In this document: in pieces, positions 1-8,089 of the stretch | How the letters are laid out: the number at the start of each line of letters is the position of its first letter | Numbering within the stretch: position 1 is the stretch's first letter | Assembly: GCA_918797485.1 (NCBI GenBank) | Contig: CAKKNE010000001.1 | Span: 5,580,001 to 5,644,000 of the forward strand | Length of the DNA: 64,000 nt | Direction: 5' to 3' | Source of the DNA: Pelagomonas calceolata | Taxonomy: Eukaryota > Sar > Pelagophyceae > Pelagomonadales > Pelagomonadaceae | The notes under the pieces: model-generated | Database searches by the model: none | What the model was told of the DNA's origin: nothing | Seen by the model: only the letters and a program-made list of their open reading frames with translations | Position numbers and translations under genes: made by a program

Positions 1-813
1 TGGACGCTCGACGATGATGATGAAAATGTTGCGGGCGCGGCGCTCGAACAAGTGGTGGGGAAGCTGCGCCCCGGTGAAAGAGCCAGCGTGGACTTTAATG
101 GCAAGGGCCCCATGGATTCTACAAAAGGCGTCGTGACGCTCGAGAGAATTCATAGGCGCCAGGCGCTGATCGACCTGAAGCCGCGCCAGCGCATCGAGCG
201 GGCCGCGGACATGAAGGCCCGCGGGAACCGGGCCTTCGCTTCCAGAGATTTCGCCAAGGCCGTCCGGCGGTACGGTGGTGGCATCGACGCCGCTGCGAAA
301 GACCTGGAACCGGACCTCGACGACGAAGCCATTCAACAGAGACGATCGTTAGCGAGCGCATTGTATCTCAACCGGGCCGCGGCGCGGTTAGAAGTGAAAG
401 AGTTCAAGCTGGCGCTTTCAGACTGCGACGAGGTTTTAGAAAGCGAGCCGCGCCACGCCAAGGCCCTGTACCGGCGCGGCCGGTGCTGCCTCGAAATGGA
501 CGACTGGGCCGCGGCGAAGCAGGCCTTTGCGAGCGTGCTTGAAGTCGACGCTTCCAATAAAGACGCGCGGCGCGGGCTGCAGCGCGTCCGGGACGCGGTT
601 AGAAGGCAGAAGGCCTTGGACAAGGCGCGGTTCGGGGGCAAGACCGTGGCCAAGGGCTTCTCCGAGGCGCGGCCCGCGCCGGCGGCGCCGGCGGTGGCGA
701 AGCCGCCCGAGCCGACCCCGGCGAACCGGCGTTCCGCGGCGACGGCTGGGCTGGTCATCGCTGGGATGTTTGTTGCGGTGGCGGCGATTGGGTGGTATGG
801 CCTACTTGGATAA
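1..813 (+). CDS. FKBP-like/TPR tail-anchored co-chaperone, 5' end cut
   Basis: The frame is open from the first base, so the true start lies outside the window. The first 60 or so residues look like the end of an FKBP-type domain (a GER turn, then VTLERIH as the last strand). A block of about three TPR repeats follows (nt 208-600), beginning ADMKARGNRAFASRDF, and the chain ends in a proline-rich linker plus one hydrophobic segment (nt 738-805, TAGLVIAGMFVAVAAIGWYG). That order, FKBP-like, TPR, C-terminal anchor, is the order of FKBP38/FKBP8-type proteins, which bind Hsp90 from the mitochondrial or ER surface. The FKBP assignment rests on a short stretch; the TPR and anchor are clear. Confidence 0.6.
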   Translation, partial: WTLDDDDENVAGAALEQVVGKLRPGERASVDFNGKGPMDSTKGVVTLERIHRRQALIDLKPRQRIERAADMKARGNRAFASRDFAKAVRRYGGGIDAAAKDLEPDLDDEAIQQRRSLASALYLNRAAARLEVKEFKLALSDCDEVLESEPRHAKALYRRGRCCLEMDDWAAAKQAFASVLEVDASNKDARRGLQRVRDAVRRQKALDKARFGGKTVAKGFSEARPAPAAPAVAKPPEPTPANRRSAATAGLVIAGMFVAVAAIGWYGLLG

Positions 814-827
814 CTTTAAATTTATGA

Positions 828-2030
828 TCACAACAACCACACGGGCTCCAAGCCCGGCAACGCCGCGTCGCGGCGCCGCGCCCACGCTTTACGGTCCCAC
901 GTCTCCCACGCGTCGCCGTCGGGCCACGCGCAGAGGACGGTGCGCACCCACGGGCCCAGGGGCATCGTTCCCAAGACGCAGAGACCTGGCCAGTGCCTTT
1001 GCGCGATCTCGAGCGATTTCTCGTCAAGCAGTAGCGAAGCGCGGCCCGTCGGTCGGAGCACGCGCCGCATCTCGGAAAACGATTTCGCGTAGAGCGCGTC
1101 GAGGCCGTCTTGAGCCGTATATTGCCGGTCGAAGGGCGGACAACTCACGACGGCGTCGACGCTGCCATCTTCCAAGGGCAGCGCCGTCGCCGAGCCGTGC
1201 AGTAACGTCGCGTTACTACCGAGGTTGTTCGCCGCCGCGTCAAGTTGTGCCGGGTCCGAGTCGACGCCGATCACCGAGGCCCCCGGCCAGCAGAGCTGAG
1301 CCTCGGCAAGGAAGGTCGCTTTGCCGCAGAAGGGATCTAAGACCACGTCGCCCGGCTTTATTCGTGCGGCTTGCGCCACGACGTAGCTCTCGAGGCGCCG
1401 AAACCCCGGGCAGGGCAAGTCCCGATCCATGCGCTGCTTCAGCGCCAGGAGCTCGACCAGGACGCCTTCTTCGTGCAGCGTGACCTGAATCTCGACGGCC
1501 GCTCTTTCCCGCCGCGGCTCGGGCGTCAGCGCCTCCGGCAGGCGAAGGGCTAGAGCGCGCCGCAGCGGCGGCGAGATGCCCGCGGGCGCCCAGACCGCCG
1601 TCGTGTGTCGCTTGCATCTGACATGGGCGGGCAACGGCGCCGTGACAGCGTTGCCGAACGCGGACCACGCGTCGAGCGCAGCGCTCCACTCGGTGTGCTC
1701 GAGGATGGCGTCGGCTAGGTTTGTCGCGTCGGGCACGCTTGGGAGCACGCCGGCACGTGTCGCATACGACGGTAGGTCAGCCGCAACGATCCGTACCGAG
1801 AGCGGGCCGCGCAGCACGCGATGCCACTCTTTGCGTGGTGGGGCGTCGTCGCCCGGCTTAAAGAACACGCGGCCGCCCAGCTCACTTTTGTCAATGCGAC
1901 CGATCCGGCGGCGAATGCGGCCGCGTGCGTCATTGTTTACGGGTGCTCTCGGGTTGGGTGATGGCAGCACTGCAGAGTAGCGCAATGCGCTGCACACTGC
2001 AGACACTGCAACAAGCAAAAGCACACGCAT
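828..2030 (-). CDS. THUMP/Trm-type RNA guanine-N2 methyltransferase
   Basis: About 400 aa. The C-terminal half is a Rossmann-fold SAM-dependent methyltransferase: motif I region LDPFCGKATFLAEA, an acidic VDSD turn, and the catalytic-type motif SCPPF in place of the family's (N/D)PP(F/Y). This pattern belongs to the TRM11/THUMPD group that makes m2G in tRNA. The N-terminal part would hold the THUMP-like RNA-binding region but is too diverged to be sure. The start at 2030 was preferred to one 17 codons upstream because it opens with a hydrophobic leader (MRVLLLVAVSAVCSALRYS), suggesting ER or plastid import; the upstream extension runs through an introner-core sequence (2032-2043). It converges on the preceding gene with 14 bp between them. 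Confidence 0.7.
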   Translation of the reverse strand: MRVLLLVAVSAVCSALRYSAVLPSPNPRAPVNNDARGRIRRRIGRIDKSELGGRVFFKPGDDAPPRKEWHRVLRGPLSVRIVAADLPSYATRAGVLPSVPDATNLADAILEHTEWSAALDAWSAFGNAVTAPLPAHVRCKRHTTAVWAPAGISPPLRRALALRLPEALTPEPRRERAAVEIQVTLHEEGVLVELLALKQRMDRDLPCPGFRRLESYVVAQAARIKPGDVVLDPFCGKATFLAEAQLCWPGASVIGVDSDPAQLDAAANNLGSNATLLHGSATALPLEDGSVDAVVSCPPFDRQYTAQDGLDALYAKSFSEMRRVLRPTGRASLLLDEKSLEIAQRHWPGLCVLGTMPLGPWVRTVLCAWPDGDAWETWDRKAWARRRDAALPGLEPVWLL

Positions 2031-2031
2031 C

Positions 2032-2043
2032 GCATCGATGGCG
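2032..2043. mobile_element. solo introner core sequence
   Basis: GCATCGATGGCG matches, with one change, the GCGTCGATGGCG core found inside the introner introns of this window. It sits directly upstream of the methyltransferase start. No terminal repeats are visible here, so it is at most a relic. Confidence 0.3.
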
Positions 2044-2398
2044 TTGCAGCGACCGCACCAAGGCATCGCTCGCGTGCTCAAGCGCTTTTGTTTATGCAGT
2101 TTTGCTTTGCCAGAGCCTGTTTGCTAGTGCCCTTGTGCCGCTAGCTAATAATACGCGAGGCCGACGCGAGCTTGGTGCAATCTACGCATCAGACTGCCTA
2201 TAGCAGCATCCCCTCATCCCGCCTGCAGATCGAAATCGCTGCAGGCGCGGTTGTGCGGTTATCGCTACGATCCAAGTGTCGCCCTGCACGTGCCAACTCA
2301 TCTGCAAGGAGAGCAGTGTAATTTGTCCGCAGAGAACTGTCCGCGGGAATTAGCGCCGAGAACTCACCGCGGGCAAAGCGCCACGCACGTACAGCAGG

Positions 2399-3016
2399 AT
2401 GCGCGCATCACTCACCTGCATCTTACTTGCGACGGCCCGCGCCCTGGCGCCGGCGGCGCGCCCCCGGAGGACTCACCCGGCACGACACGGCGCGCCCAAG
2501 GACGGCCCGAGCTACGCGGACCTGCCGCGCGACGTCGAGCCCATCGACACGAGCTTCTTGGAGGAGAAGCCGCCGCCGTCCTGGGGGAGCGAAGGCTGGA
2601 ACTGGGGGTCCGCGAACGGCGCCGCGCACGACAAGGCCGCCATCGTCCGCGCACAATTCGCGAAGCGCCACCGACGAACAAGCTTCATGGCCTGGGCCAA
2701 GTGCGGCACGGTGGACGCCGGCGATTTAAAAATGGCCCTCGCTTTATCGTGCCAGCGCGCGCGCAACTTGGGGTATGACGAGGACGGCAAGTGGGAGTCG
2801 TTGATGGACGAGATGGCCGCCGCGCAGTACATGGACGCGAAGCTCGAGTTTATTGATTATCCGAAGCTTGCCGGTGCCGTGAACGAGCGGCTGCCCTCTC
2901 CATTCACATTTGACGAGTTCCTCGCTGCGGAAAGCGAGGGCACGTTGGAAGAATACCCCGTGGCCGTCGTCGCGCGCGCGCTGGACCACCTCGACTTTGT
3001 TAATAACGGCCTTTAA
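2399..3016 (+). CDS. secretory/plastid-leader protein of unknown function
   Basis: 205 aa. It begins with a short hydrophobic leader ending in Ala (MRASLTCILLATARALAPAA) followed by a basic, Pro-rich stretch, the layout of a complex-plastid presequence. The mature part is acidic and helical with a GWNWGSANG segment near residue 65 and no motif I recognise. I do not assign a function. Its TAA stop (3014-3016) overlaps the TAA stop of the convergent FHA gene (3013-3015 on the other strand). Confidence 0.55.
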   Translation: MRASLTCILLATARALAPAARPRRTHPARHGAPKDGPSYADLPRDVEPIDTSFLEEKPPPSWGSEGWNWGSANGAAHDKAAIVRAQFAKRHRRTSFMAWAKCGTVDAGDLKMALALSCQRARNLGYDEDGKWESLMDEMAAAQYMDAKLEFIDYPKLAGAVNERLPSPFTFDEFLAAESEGTLEEYPVAVVARALDHLDFVNNGL

Positions 3017-3696
3017 CCTAGTCCTTGCCTATTCCACGCGCCGCCTCTCCTACGCGCGGACTCGTACTGTCTTTCCAAATCGTCCTCTCCCTTGGAATCG
3101 GCCTTGCGCTTTTTTGCGGTCGCGCCGTGCTTCGCGCCGCCCAGCAGCTTGAGGAACTTGTCGCCGCGCGCGCCTCCCAATGATCCGGCGGCCTCGCCCC
3201 ACTTCTCGAGGGCGTCCTTCTTCGGGGCGCCCCAGAGCTTCTTGCGCTTCGCGTCGGCGTCGAGGGGCGCCGCGGCCGGCGCCGGCGCTGGCGCGGTCGA
3301 CGCCGGCGCCTGAGCGCCGCTCCGGTAGACGTAGCGCCGCGGCAGGGCCGCGAAGGTGACCGAGGCGCCCTCTTTGAGCCGCACGCGCTCGAGCGCCGCC
3401 AAAGGTGTAGACGCGCCGTCGAGAAACGTGCCCTGCGCCGAGCCCAGGTCCTCAATCAATACACCGCCCCGCGCGTCGACGGCGAGGCGCGCGTGGCGCC
3501 GCGAGCACGACGCGTGTTCGAGTGGCAGGTCGCACGCGTCCGTGTCGCGTCCCAAGCAGTGCGACCCCTCCGTCAGGCGTATCGTGTCGACCAATGCGTC
3601 GCCGTCGTAGACGTCGAAGCGCGGCCTGGCAGCCTGCGGTGCAGCCTCTGGCGCGGCGGCTGGCGTGCCGGCTGGGCCTCTGTCGAAGCGCGACAT
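3013..3696 (-). CDS. FHA-domain nuclear protein with SMAP-like tail
   Basis: 227 aa. Residues about 40-105 form a forkhead-associated domain: GSHCLGRDTDACDL, the SRRHA phosphothreonine-binding motif and GSAQGTFLDG. After an Ala/Pro linker the C-terminus has a WGAPKKDALEKWGEAA segment and DKFLKLLGG, which resembles the small-acidic-protein (SMAP) motif, and a lysine-rich end. FHA domains bind phosphothreonine peptides; NIPP1/kanadaptin-like splicing or nuclear proteins are the closest architecture I know. The partner is unknown. It shares stop-codon bases with the convergent upstream gene. Confidence 0.7.
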   Translation of the reverse strand: MSRFDRGPAGTPAAAPEAAPQAARPRFDVYDGDALVDTIRLTEGSHCLGRDTDACDLPLEHASCSRRHARLAVDARGGVLIEDLGSAQGTFLDGASTPLAALERVRLKEGASVTFAALPRRYVYRSGAQAPASTAPAPAPAAAPLDADAKRKKLWGAPKKDALEKWGEAAGSLGGARGDKFLKLLGGAKHGATAKKRKADSKGEDDLERQYESARRRGGAWNRQGLG

Positions 3697-3784
3697 CGAT
3701 GCGATGCGCAGGCGTACGAATCAACCAATTGTGCTTGATCGGTGCCGCTCCGGTCGGCAATTTGGCAAACTCCATTTTGGAGCA

Positions 3785-3812
3785 GCTAGCGTCCTGTAAG
3801 ACACTAGCAAGC
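3785..3812 (-). promoter_or_regulatory. CTAG palindrome promoter element, copy 1
   Basis: GCTAGCGTCCTGTAAGACAC followed by TAGCAAGC. It lies 89 bp upstream of the FHA start and about 160 bp upstream of the divergent EEP gene. Same family as the copies listed below. Confidence 0.6.
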
Positions 3813-3972
3813 AGCCGCACTTCTTTCGGCTGCCCGACCGTAACCCCTTGCTTCCAGGACGTCTCTGCGGACAGCTGCGCTAGTTTAGAACATGCGTCAC
3901 TAGGCTCAGACAGCCGCGAACAGTGCCGTCGTTGCGTGGACTCGTTCCCTCGTAGCGCGATGGCCTCCTAAT

Positions 3973-5364
3973 ATGGAGCCCATGGCGGTGAGCCCCCCAG
4001 CGGCCGGTGGGCCATGGACACCGCGGACGGGCTGGGGCGGCCAATGGGGGACGCCCGTAATGGCTTCTGGTGGGGAGGCTCGGGCAGCCGAACGCTGGCC
4101 CCAGACCGTCACCCCGCCGCCCGCCCAGGCGCGGCTCTGGGGCACGCCGCCGCCGCCGCCCGGGCACGTGGCCGCGACGCCGCCGGCGCCGAGCATTATT
4201 GCCCTCCACGCGCAGCACTACCCGCGCCGCTGGGTCGAGGCGCCGCGCGATGAAAGGGCGCGGGCCCGCTTCGCGGTGGCGACGCTCAACCTCGAGGCGG
4301 ACGCGGCCAAGAGCGCCGGCCACTCGAACGGCCGGCGCGACGGGTCCAGGCCCGCCGGCGAGGACTGGGAGGCGGCCTTCGCGGCGCTGGACCAGGCCCT
4401 CGTGCACCTGCCGGACGTGTTATGTCTGCAAGAAATGCAGCGCTGCACGCGGCACGACTGCCCGCATTGCGCCTCTGGACGTTGCAGCCTCGACCACGCC
4501 TCCAAGCTCCACGCGAAGCTGCTGGGAGAGGGCTTCGACGGCGACTACAAGAGGGATGGGAGGCCCCTGACGGTCGGCCTCTACGTGCGGGTGCGGACCT
4601 TCGCGCTCGAGAGCAAGGTCCGCACGGTGCGCTTTGCCTCGGGTAAGGGAGCCGTCCTGGCGGTCGCGCGGCACCTCGGCACGGGTCAGCGCGTCGCCTT
4701 AGGCTCGGCGCACCTCGAGGTGCCGCTGCGCAACGGGCAGCCCATGACCAAGGCTCAAGTCGCCTCGGCGGCGCAGCTCCAGGCCGCGCTGGCGAGCTAC
4801 TGGGGCCGCGCGGCCGTGCCCCTGCCGGTTATAGTAGCAGGCGACTTCAACACCCTCTCCTACAAGCACTGGGATCCCCGGATCGCGCCACCTGACGCCT
4901 TCGAGCAGTTGACGTCCCCAAAACCGTCCGCGAAGAAGCGGGCGGGCGCGGACCGCGGCGCGTGCAGATTACCGCTACGGTCGGCCTACGCGGACGTGCA
5001 GGGCGCCGAGCCGTGCTACACGTCCGTGGACCCGGCGTTCCCCCACTGCATCGACTACGTTTTTTACCACGGGCAAGGTCTCCGGCCGTCCCGTGTATTA
5101 GGCGTCGTCGACCGTAAGCAACAGCTGCCCGTGGCGCCGTGGCCGTCGGACCACCTTTGTCTCGTTGCGGCCTTCGACCTCACCGGGACCGGCGACAACC
5201 CCACGGGAAGGCCCTCGGGCAGCGCCTACCACGTCCGGCCGCCGCAGGGCCCGTCGCCGTGCAAGTTCGGCGACCGGTGCCGCTTCTTCGCCCGGGGCTG
5301 CTGCCGCAACTACCACCCCCAAGTACCAATCGAGCCCCTCGGCGACCACAACTGGTACTACTAG
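3973..5364 (+). CDS. CCR4/nocturnin-like EEP nuclease with C-terminal CCCH zinc finger
   Basis: 463 aa. The endonuclease/exonuclease/phosphatase fold is shown by LCLQE (residue about 151), a central SAHLEVP strand, GDFNT (about 289), CIDYVFYH and PWPSDH (about 391), the metal-binding and catalytic set of CCR4-type deadenylases and nocturnin. A cysteine/histidine cluster near residues 430-448 (C-x5-C-x6/7-C-x3/4-H) is a CCCH-like finger, which fits RNA binding. The first 80 residues are Pro/Gly-rich. The likely role is trimming of RNA or a phospho-substrate; which one cannot be read from sequence. Single exon; divergent from the FHA gene. Confidence 0.8.
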   Translation: MEPMAVSPPAAGGPWTPRTGWGGQWGTPVMASGGEARAAERWPQTVTPPPAQARLWGTPPPPPGHVAATPPAPSIIALHAQHYPRRWVEAPRDERARARFAVATLNLEADAAKSAGHSNGRRDGSRPAGEDWEAAFAALDQALVHLPDVLCLQEMQRCTRHDCPHCASGRCSLDHASKLHAKLLGEGFDGDYKRDGRPLTVGLYVRVRTFALESKVRTVRFASGKGAVLAVARHLGTGQRVALGSAHLEVPLRNGQPMTKAQVASAAQLQAALASYWGRAAVPLPVIVAGDFNTLSYKHWDPRIAPPDAFEQLTSPKPSAKKRAGADRGACRLPLRSAYADVQGAEPCYTSVDPAFPHCIDYVFYHGQGLRPSRVLGVVDRKQQLPVAPWPSDHLCLVAAFDLTGTGDNPTGRPSGSAYHVRPPQGPSPCKFGDRCRFFARGCCRNYHPQVPIEPLGDHNWYY

Positions 5365-5537
5365 GCCGCGCGCAAGCGCGGCCCTTGATCAAGCCCCTTG
5401 CTTGACCATTTTATGGTCTTCTCTTCGGCGCGGCCGCCCCGTCACACGGGGCCGCCGCGCCACGCTGTACACCCCCCCAAAAAAAAAGCCAACACGCAAA
5501 TTTCTGTTCATCAATCAAGACCACACAAGTAAGTATA

Positions 5538-7889
5538 TTATGTCTCCATGCCCGGGAACTGGACCGTGATGGCGTGCCCTTCTTTCCGACACGCGCGCGC
5601 GACGACGTTGAGCGCGAGGCGCTCTCCTCGAAACGCGACGGCGGACGTGTCGTTGAAGAGGCCGAAGCCGCGCACCTTTTCGACGTCGCAGAACCCCGCC
5701 GTGCTGAGCGTTCGATTTAGTAGATCGAAGTCGACGGCAGTTCTCTGGAACATGAGCTCCGTCAGCGCGTCCCGCTCGGCCGGCGCAAGGTCGTCGCGCG
5801 CCAGAAAGGCCGACAGCACCTTCATGTCCGGCGCGCTCAGGAAGAAGGCGCCGCCCGGTTGTAACACGCGCCACCACTCTTGGAGGACATGCAATGATGG
5901 CGGCGCCTCCTCGAGTGTCTGGGCTTCGGCGTAAATCGCGGCCACGGACGCGTCCTCGAAGTCCTTGAGATTGTCCAATTGTAGGACGTGGTCTACACTC
6001 TCACCTGGTACAGTGTGGACGTTGCGCCAGCCGGCCTTGTGCGTTTGGCCATGTATTCGTAGTAGTATCGCTTGGGACTCGTTTCCGTCGTGGACGTCGT
6101 CGATGTCGAATCTTGATGCATGTTGCGCGTCCTTGACGACGACGTGGGCGTTGCCATGAGAAAAGGCCTCGTAGGCCGCGTGTAAGGCATGAGAGAATGA
6201 TCTAGCCCACCTTTCAGTATCGAAGAGCGGCGCCGCGGTCAGGCGCTTCTTCAGTAACGAACGGACAGCTATCAATCTTCTAGAATCGCTTTCAAGTGAA
6301 GCAGCTAAACTCTCGTAGTCTCTCAGAGACAACGCCTCCGTGTAAGCTGATAGGCGCACGGCCCGTAACGCCGTCGCACCCGCGCGCGCCTCCATGCGAT
6401 TCCCAGCTAATGAGATAGACGGAACTTGAGCCCACAAGCCGTCCTGCACTACCGAATGACCCGACTTGACGATAGAGTCCAACATCACATCTAAATGACT
6501 CTTCTGCCACACATGGTCGAGCCAGGGTGCCATTTGGATGAACTCCAATCTTGAAGGATGCACACCTCGCGCCGCCAATTCCTCGCGCAGTCTCGGTTCG
6601 GCGAGGTCGTGCAAGGCGTAGCGCATCAACCTGAGTACGGATCTCTTGGAACTTCGTCGCAGGATGTTCGCCCACACATCAAAAATCGTAGAATCGAGCT
6701 TCTGGAAGGACGATAAGGAACCGAAGGCGAAACCGGAAGTGTGGTTCACGTCCTCCGCTGTAGCTCGCGGTCGCGATAGAACGGAACCCACGAGATTAGC
6801 GTGGTCGGCCGGCAGATACGACTCAGGAAGCATGATGAGTTTCTCCGTGAATTCCCTCGACGCTTGTTCAGGTACGGCCACGACCTTGTCGGCCACTATA
6901 GAATTGATGAACGACGCGCCTGTCGTCTGAGGCCAGCCGCAAAAGCTCAACCTTAGTACATTTGACAGTGAAGGGTGCGCTAATAGCGGTAAACCACTAT
7001 GTAAGGTGTGGCCGTGCAAATCAATAATGACGTCCAGGTCATCTCCGAGGAACCTCGATGCGGCCTTCACTGGACTATACGTATCGCCCAGATCCACGAA
7101 TCTATCCAGGAGCGTATCGGACACGTTCCGCCGCCACCAAGAATCACCAGAACCGAGAGAATAAACACGTACGTCACAGTGCGCGTCCAGCGCCAGCAAT
7201 GCCCCTCTTAAAGTCGCAGAGACGGGATGGGCTCCGAAGTCCGAAGTAACGAACCCGACGCGCAGCTTGCCGCGTTTTCGACTTGTTGGTGATGACGGAA
7301 CACCATCAATACTGGACGCGTGGGGCTGGTGCCTCGCGAGCTCCCTCAACACATCTAGAGGTAGTCGAGCAGCAACATGAGCCACCCCGAGGCCTTCCGT
7401 GGAAGAAGCGTCCTGCGCGACGGCCTCGACGGCGTAGTCGAAGCCGGCCCAGTCCGCGACCCAGGCTTTCGCTTTCACGAGCTTGGCCAACGCGTCCCGC
7501 GCCGTCGCGCCGTCCCCGGTCTTTATGGCCGCGTCGTTCGCGTTCGCGAAGGCCGCCGTCGCCGCCGGGATCTGGAACGCGCTGAGTAACGACGCTCCCA
7601 GGTGCAGCCAGCTCCGTGCATCATGAGGATCGTGCTCAACAGCGGCCAGGAACGCGTCGCGCGCGCCTCCGAGGTCGCCCCTTTGGAAGCGGGCCCATCC
7701 TAAGAAATGGTTGAATGATGGTTTCTGGCCGTCCTCTCCATGGCTGTCGAGCTGTGCTTGCGCTAGTTGTGCTACCGCGTTCGCGTCTCCTGATGCGTGG
7801 GCTTCGACTATGCGACGTCGCGCGTCACTGCCCTCGTCGTAGCGCTGCCAGGCCGCGGCGACCGCGACGACGGTGACAAGTTTCCGCAT
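5538..7889 (-). CDS. GT41 (SPINDLY/OGT-type) protein glycosyltransferase fused to a methyltransferase-like domain
   Basis: 783 aa. A short hydrophobic N-terminus (MRKLVTVVAVAAAW) is followed by TPR-like helices (about 50-170). From about residue 205 the catalytic GT41 region runs: LRVGFVTSDFGAHPVS, DLHGHTLHS, LRLSFCGWPQTTGA, GFAFGSLSSFQKLD and the nucleotide-sugar lobe (DVMLDSIVKSGHS). Members move GlcNAc or fucose to Ser/Thr. The last 190 residues add a domain with EEAPPSLHVLQEWWRVLQPGG and LSAPDMKVLSAF, the late motifs of class I SAM methyltransferases; the usual glycine-rich SAM loop is hard to see, so activity is doubtful. The leader, if real, would place this enzyme in an organelle rather than the cytosol. 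Confidence 0.8.
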   Translation of the reverse strand: MRKLVTVVAVAAAWQRYDEGSDARRRIVEAHASGDANAVAQLAQAQLDSHGEDGQKPSFNHFLGWARFQRGDLGGARDAFLAAVEHDPHDARSWLHLGASLLSAFQIPAATAAFANANDAAIKTGDGATARDALAKLVKAKAWVADWAGFDYAVEAVAQDASSTEGLGVAHVAARLPLDVLRELARHQPHASSIDGVPSSPTSRKRGKLRVGFVTSDFGAHPVSATLRGALLALDAHCDVRVYSLGSGDSWWRRNVSDTLLDRFVDLGDTYSPVKAASRFLGDDLDVIIDLHGHTLHSGLPLLAHPSLSNVLRLSFCGWPQTTGASFINSIVADKVVAVPEQASREFTEKLIMLPESYLPADHANLVGSVLSRPRATAEDVNHTSGFAFGSLSSFQKLDSTIFDVWANILRRSSKRSVLRLMRYALHDLAEPRLREELAARGVHPSRLEFIQMAPWLDHVWQKSHLDVMLDSIVKSGHSVVQDGLWAQVPSISLAGNRMEARAGATALRAVRLSAYTEALSLRDYESLAASLESDSRRLIAVRSLLKKRLTAAPLFDTERWARSFSHALHAAYEAFSHGNAHVVVKDAQHASRFDIDDVHDGNESQAILLRIHGQTHKAGWRNVHTVPGESVDHVLQLDNLKDFEDASVAAIYAEAQTLEEAPPSLHVLQEWWRVLQPGGAFFLSAPDMKVLSAFLARDDLAPAERDALTELMFQRTAVDFDLLNRTLSTAGFCDVEKVRGFGLFNDTSAVAFRGERLALNVVARACRKEGHAITVQFPGMET

Positions 7890-7935
7890 CGTGGCGCTGC
7901 CCCACGCCTTGTGGGCTGCCCAAGACGACGCTTAA

Positions 7936-7957
7936 TGCTAGCGCCTAAAGCTAGCGC
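7936..7957. promoter_or_regulatory. CTAG-type repeat, degenerate copy
   Basis: GCTAGCGCCTAAAGCTAGCG in the 200-bp gap between the divergent GT41 and RING-ligase starts. It has the doubled GCTAG of the element but lacks the TCTTAC centre. Confidence 0.35.
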
Positions 7958-8089
7958 GCCGAATTGTCCTGTTGCTGGACAAGCGGAGGCGCTGCGCCCG
8001 TCTTTGCCGCCCTTGACCGACGGGATCGCGCCGCGCGCCAGCCTGAGGTAGAGGCGCGGCGTTCCCGCGGCAGCCCCGGCGGCCCGAAG

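Noticed and set aside
527-1483. Long Arg/Pro-rich open frame over the end of the TPR gene and into the methyltransferase gene
   Set aside because: Antisense or out-of-frame shadow: extreme Arg content, no domain, and it crosses two well-supported genes.
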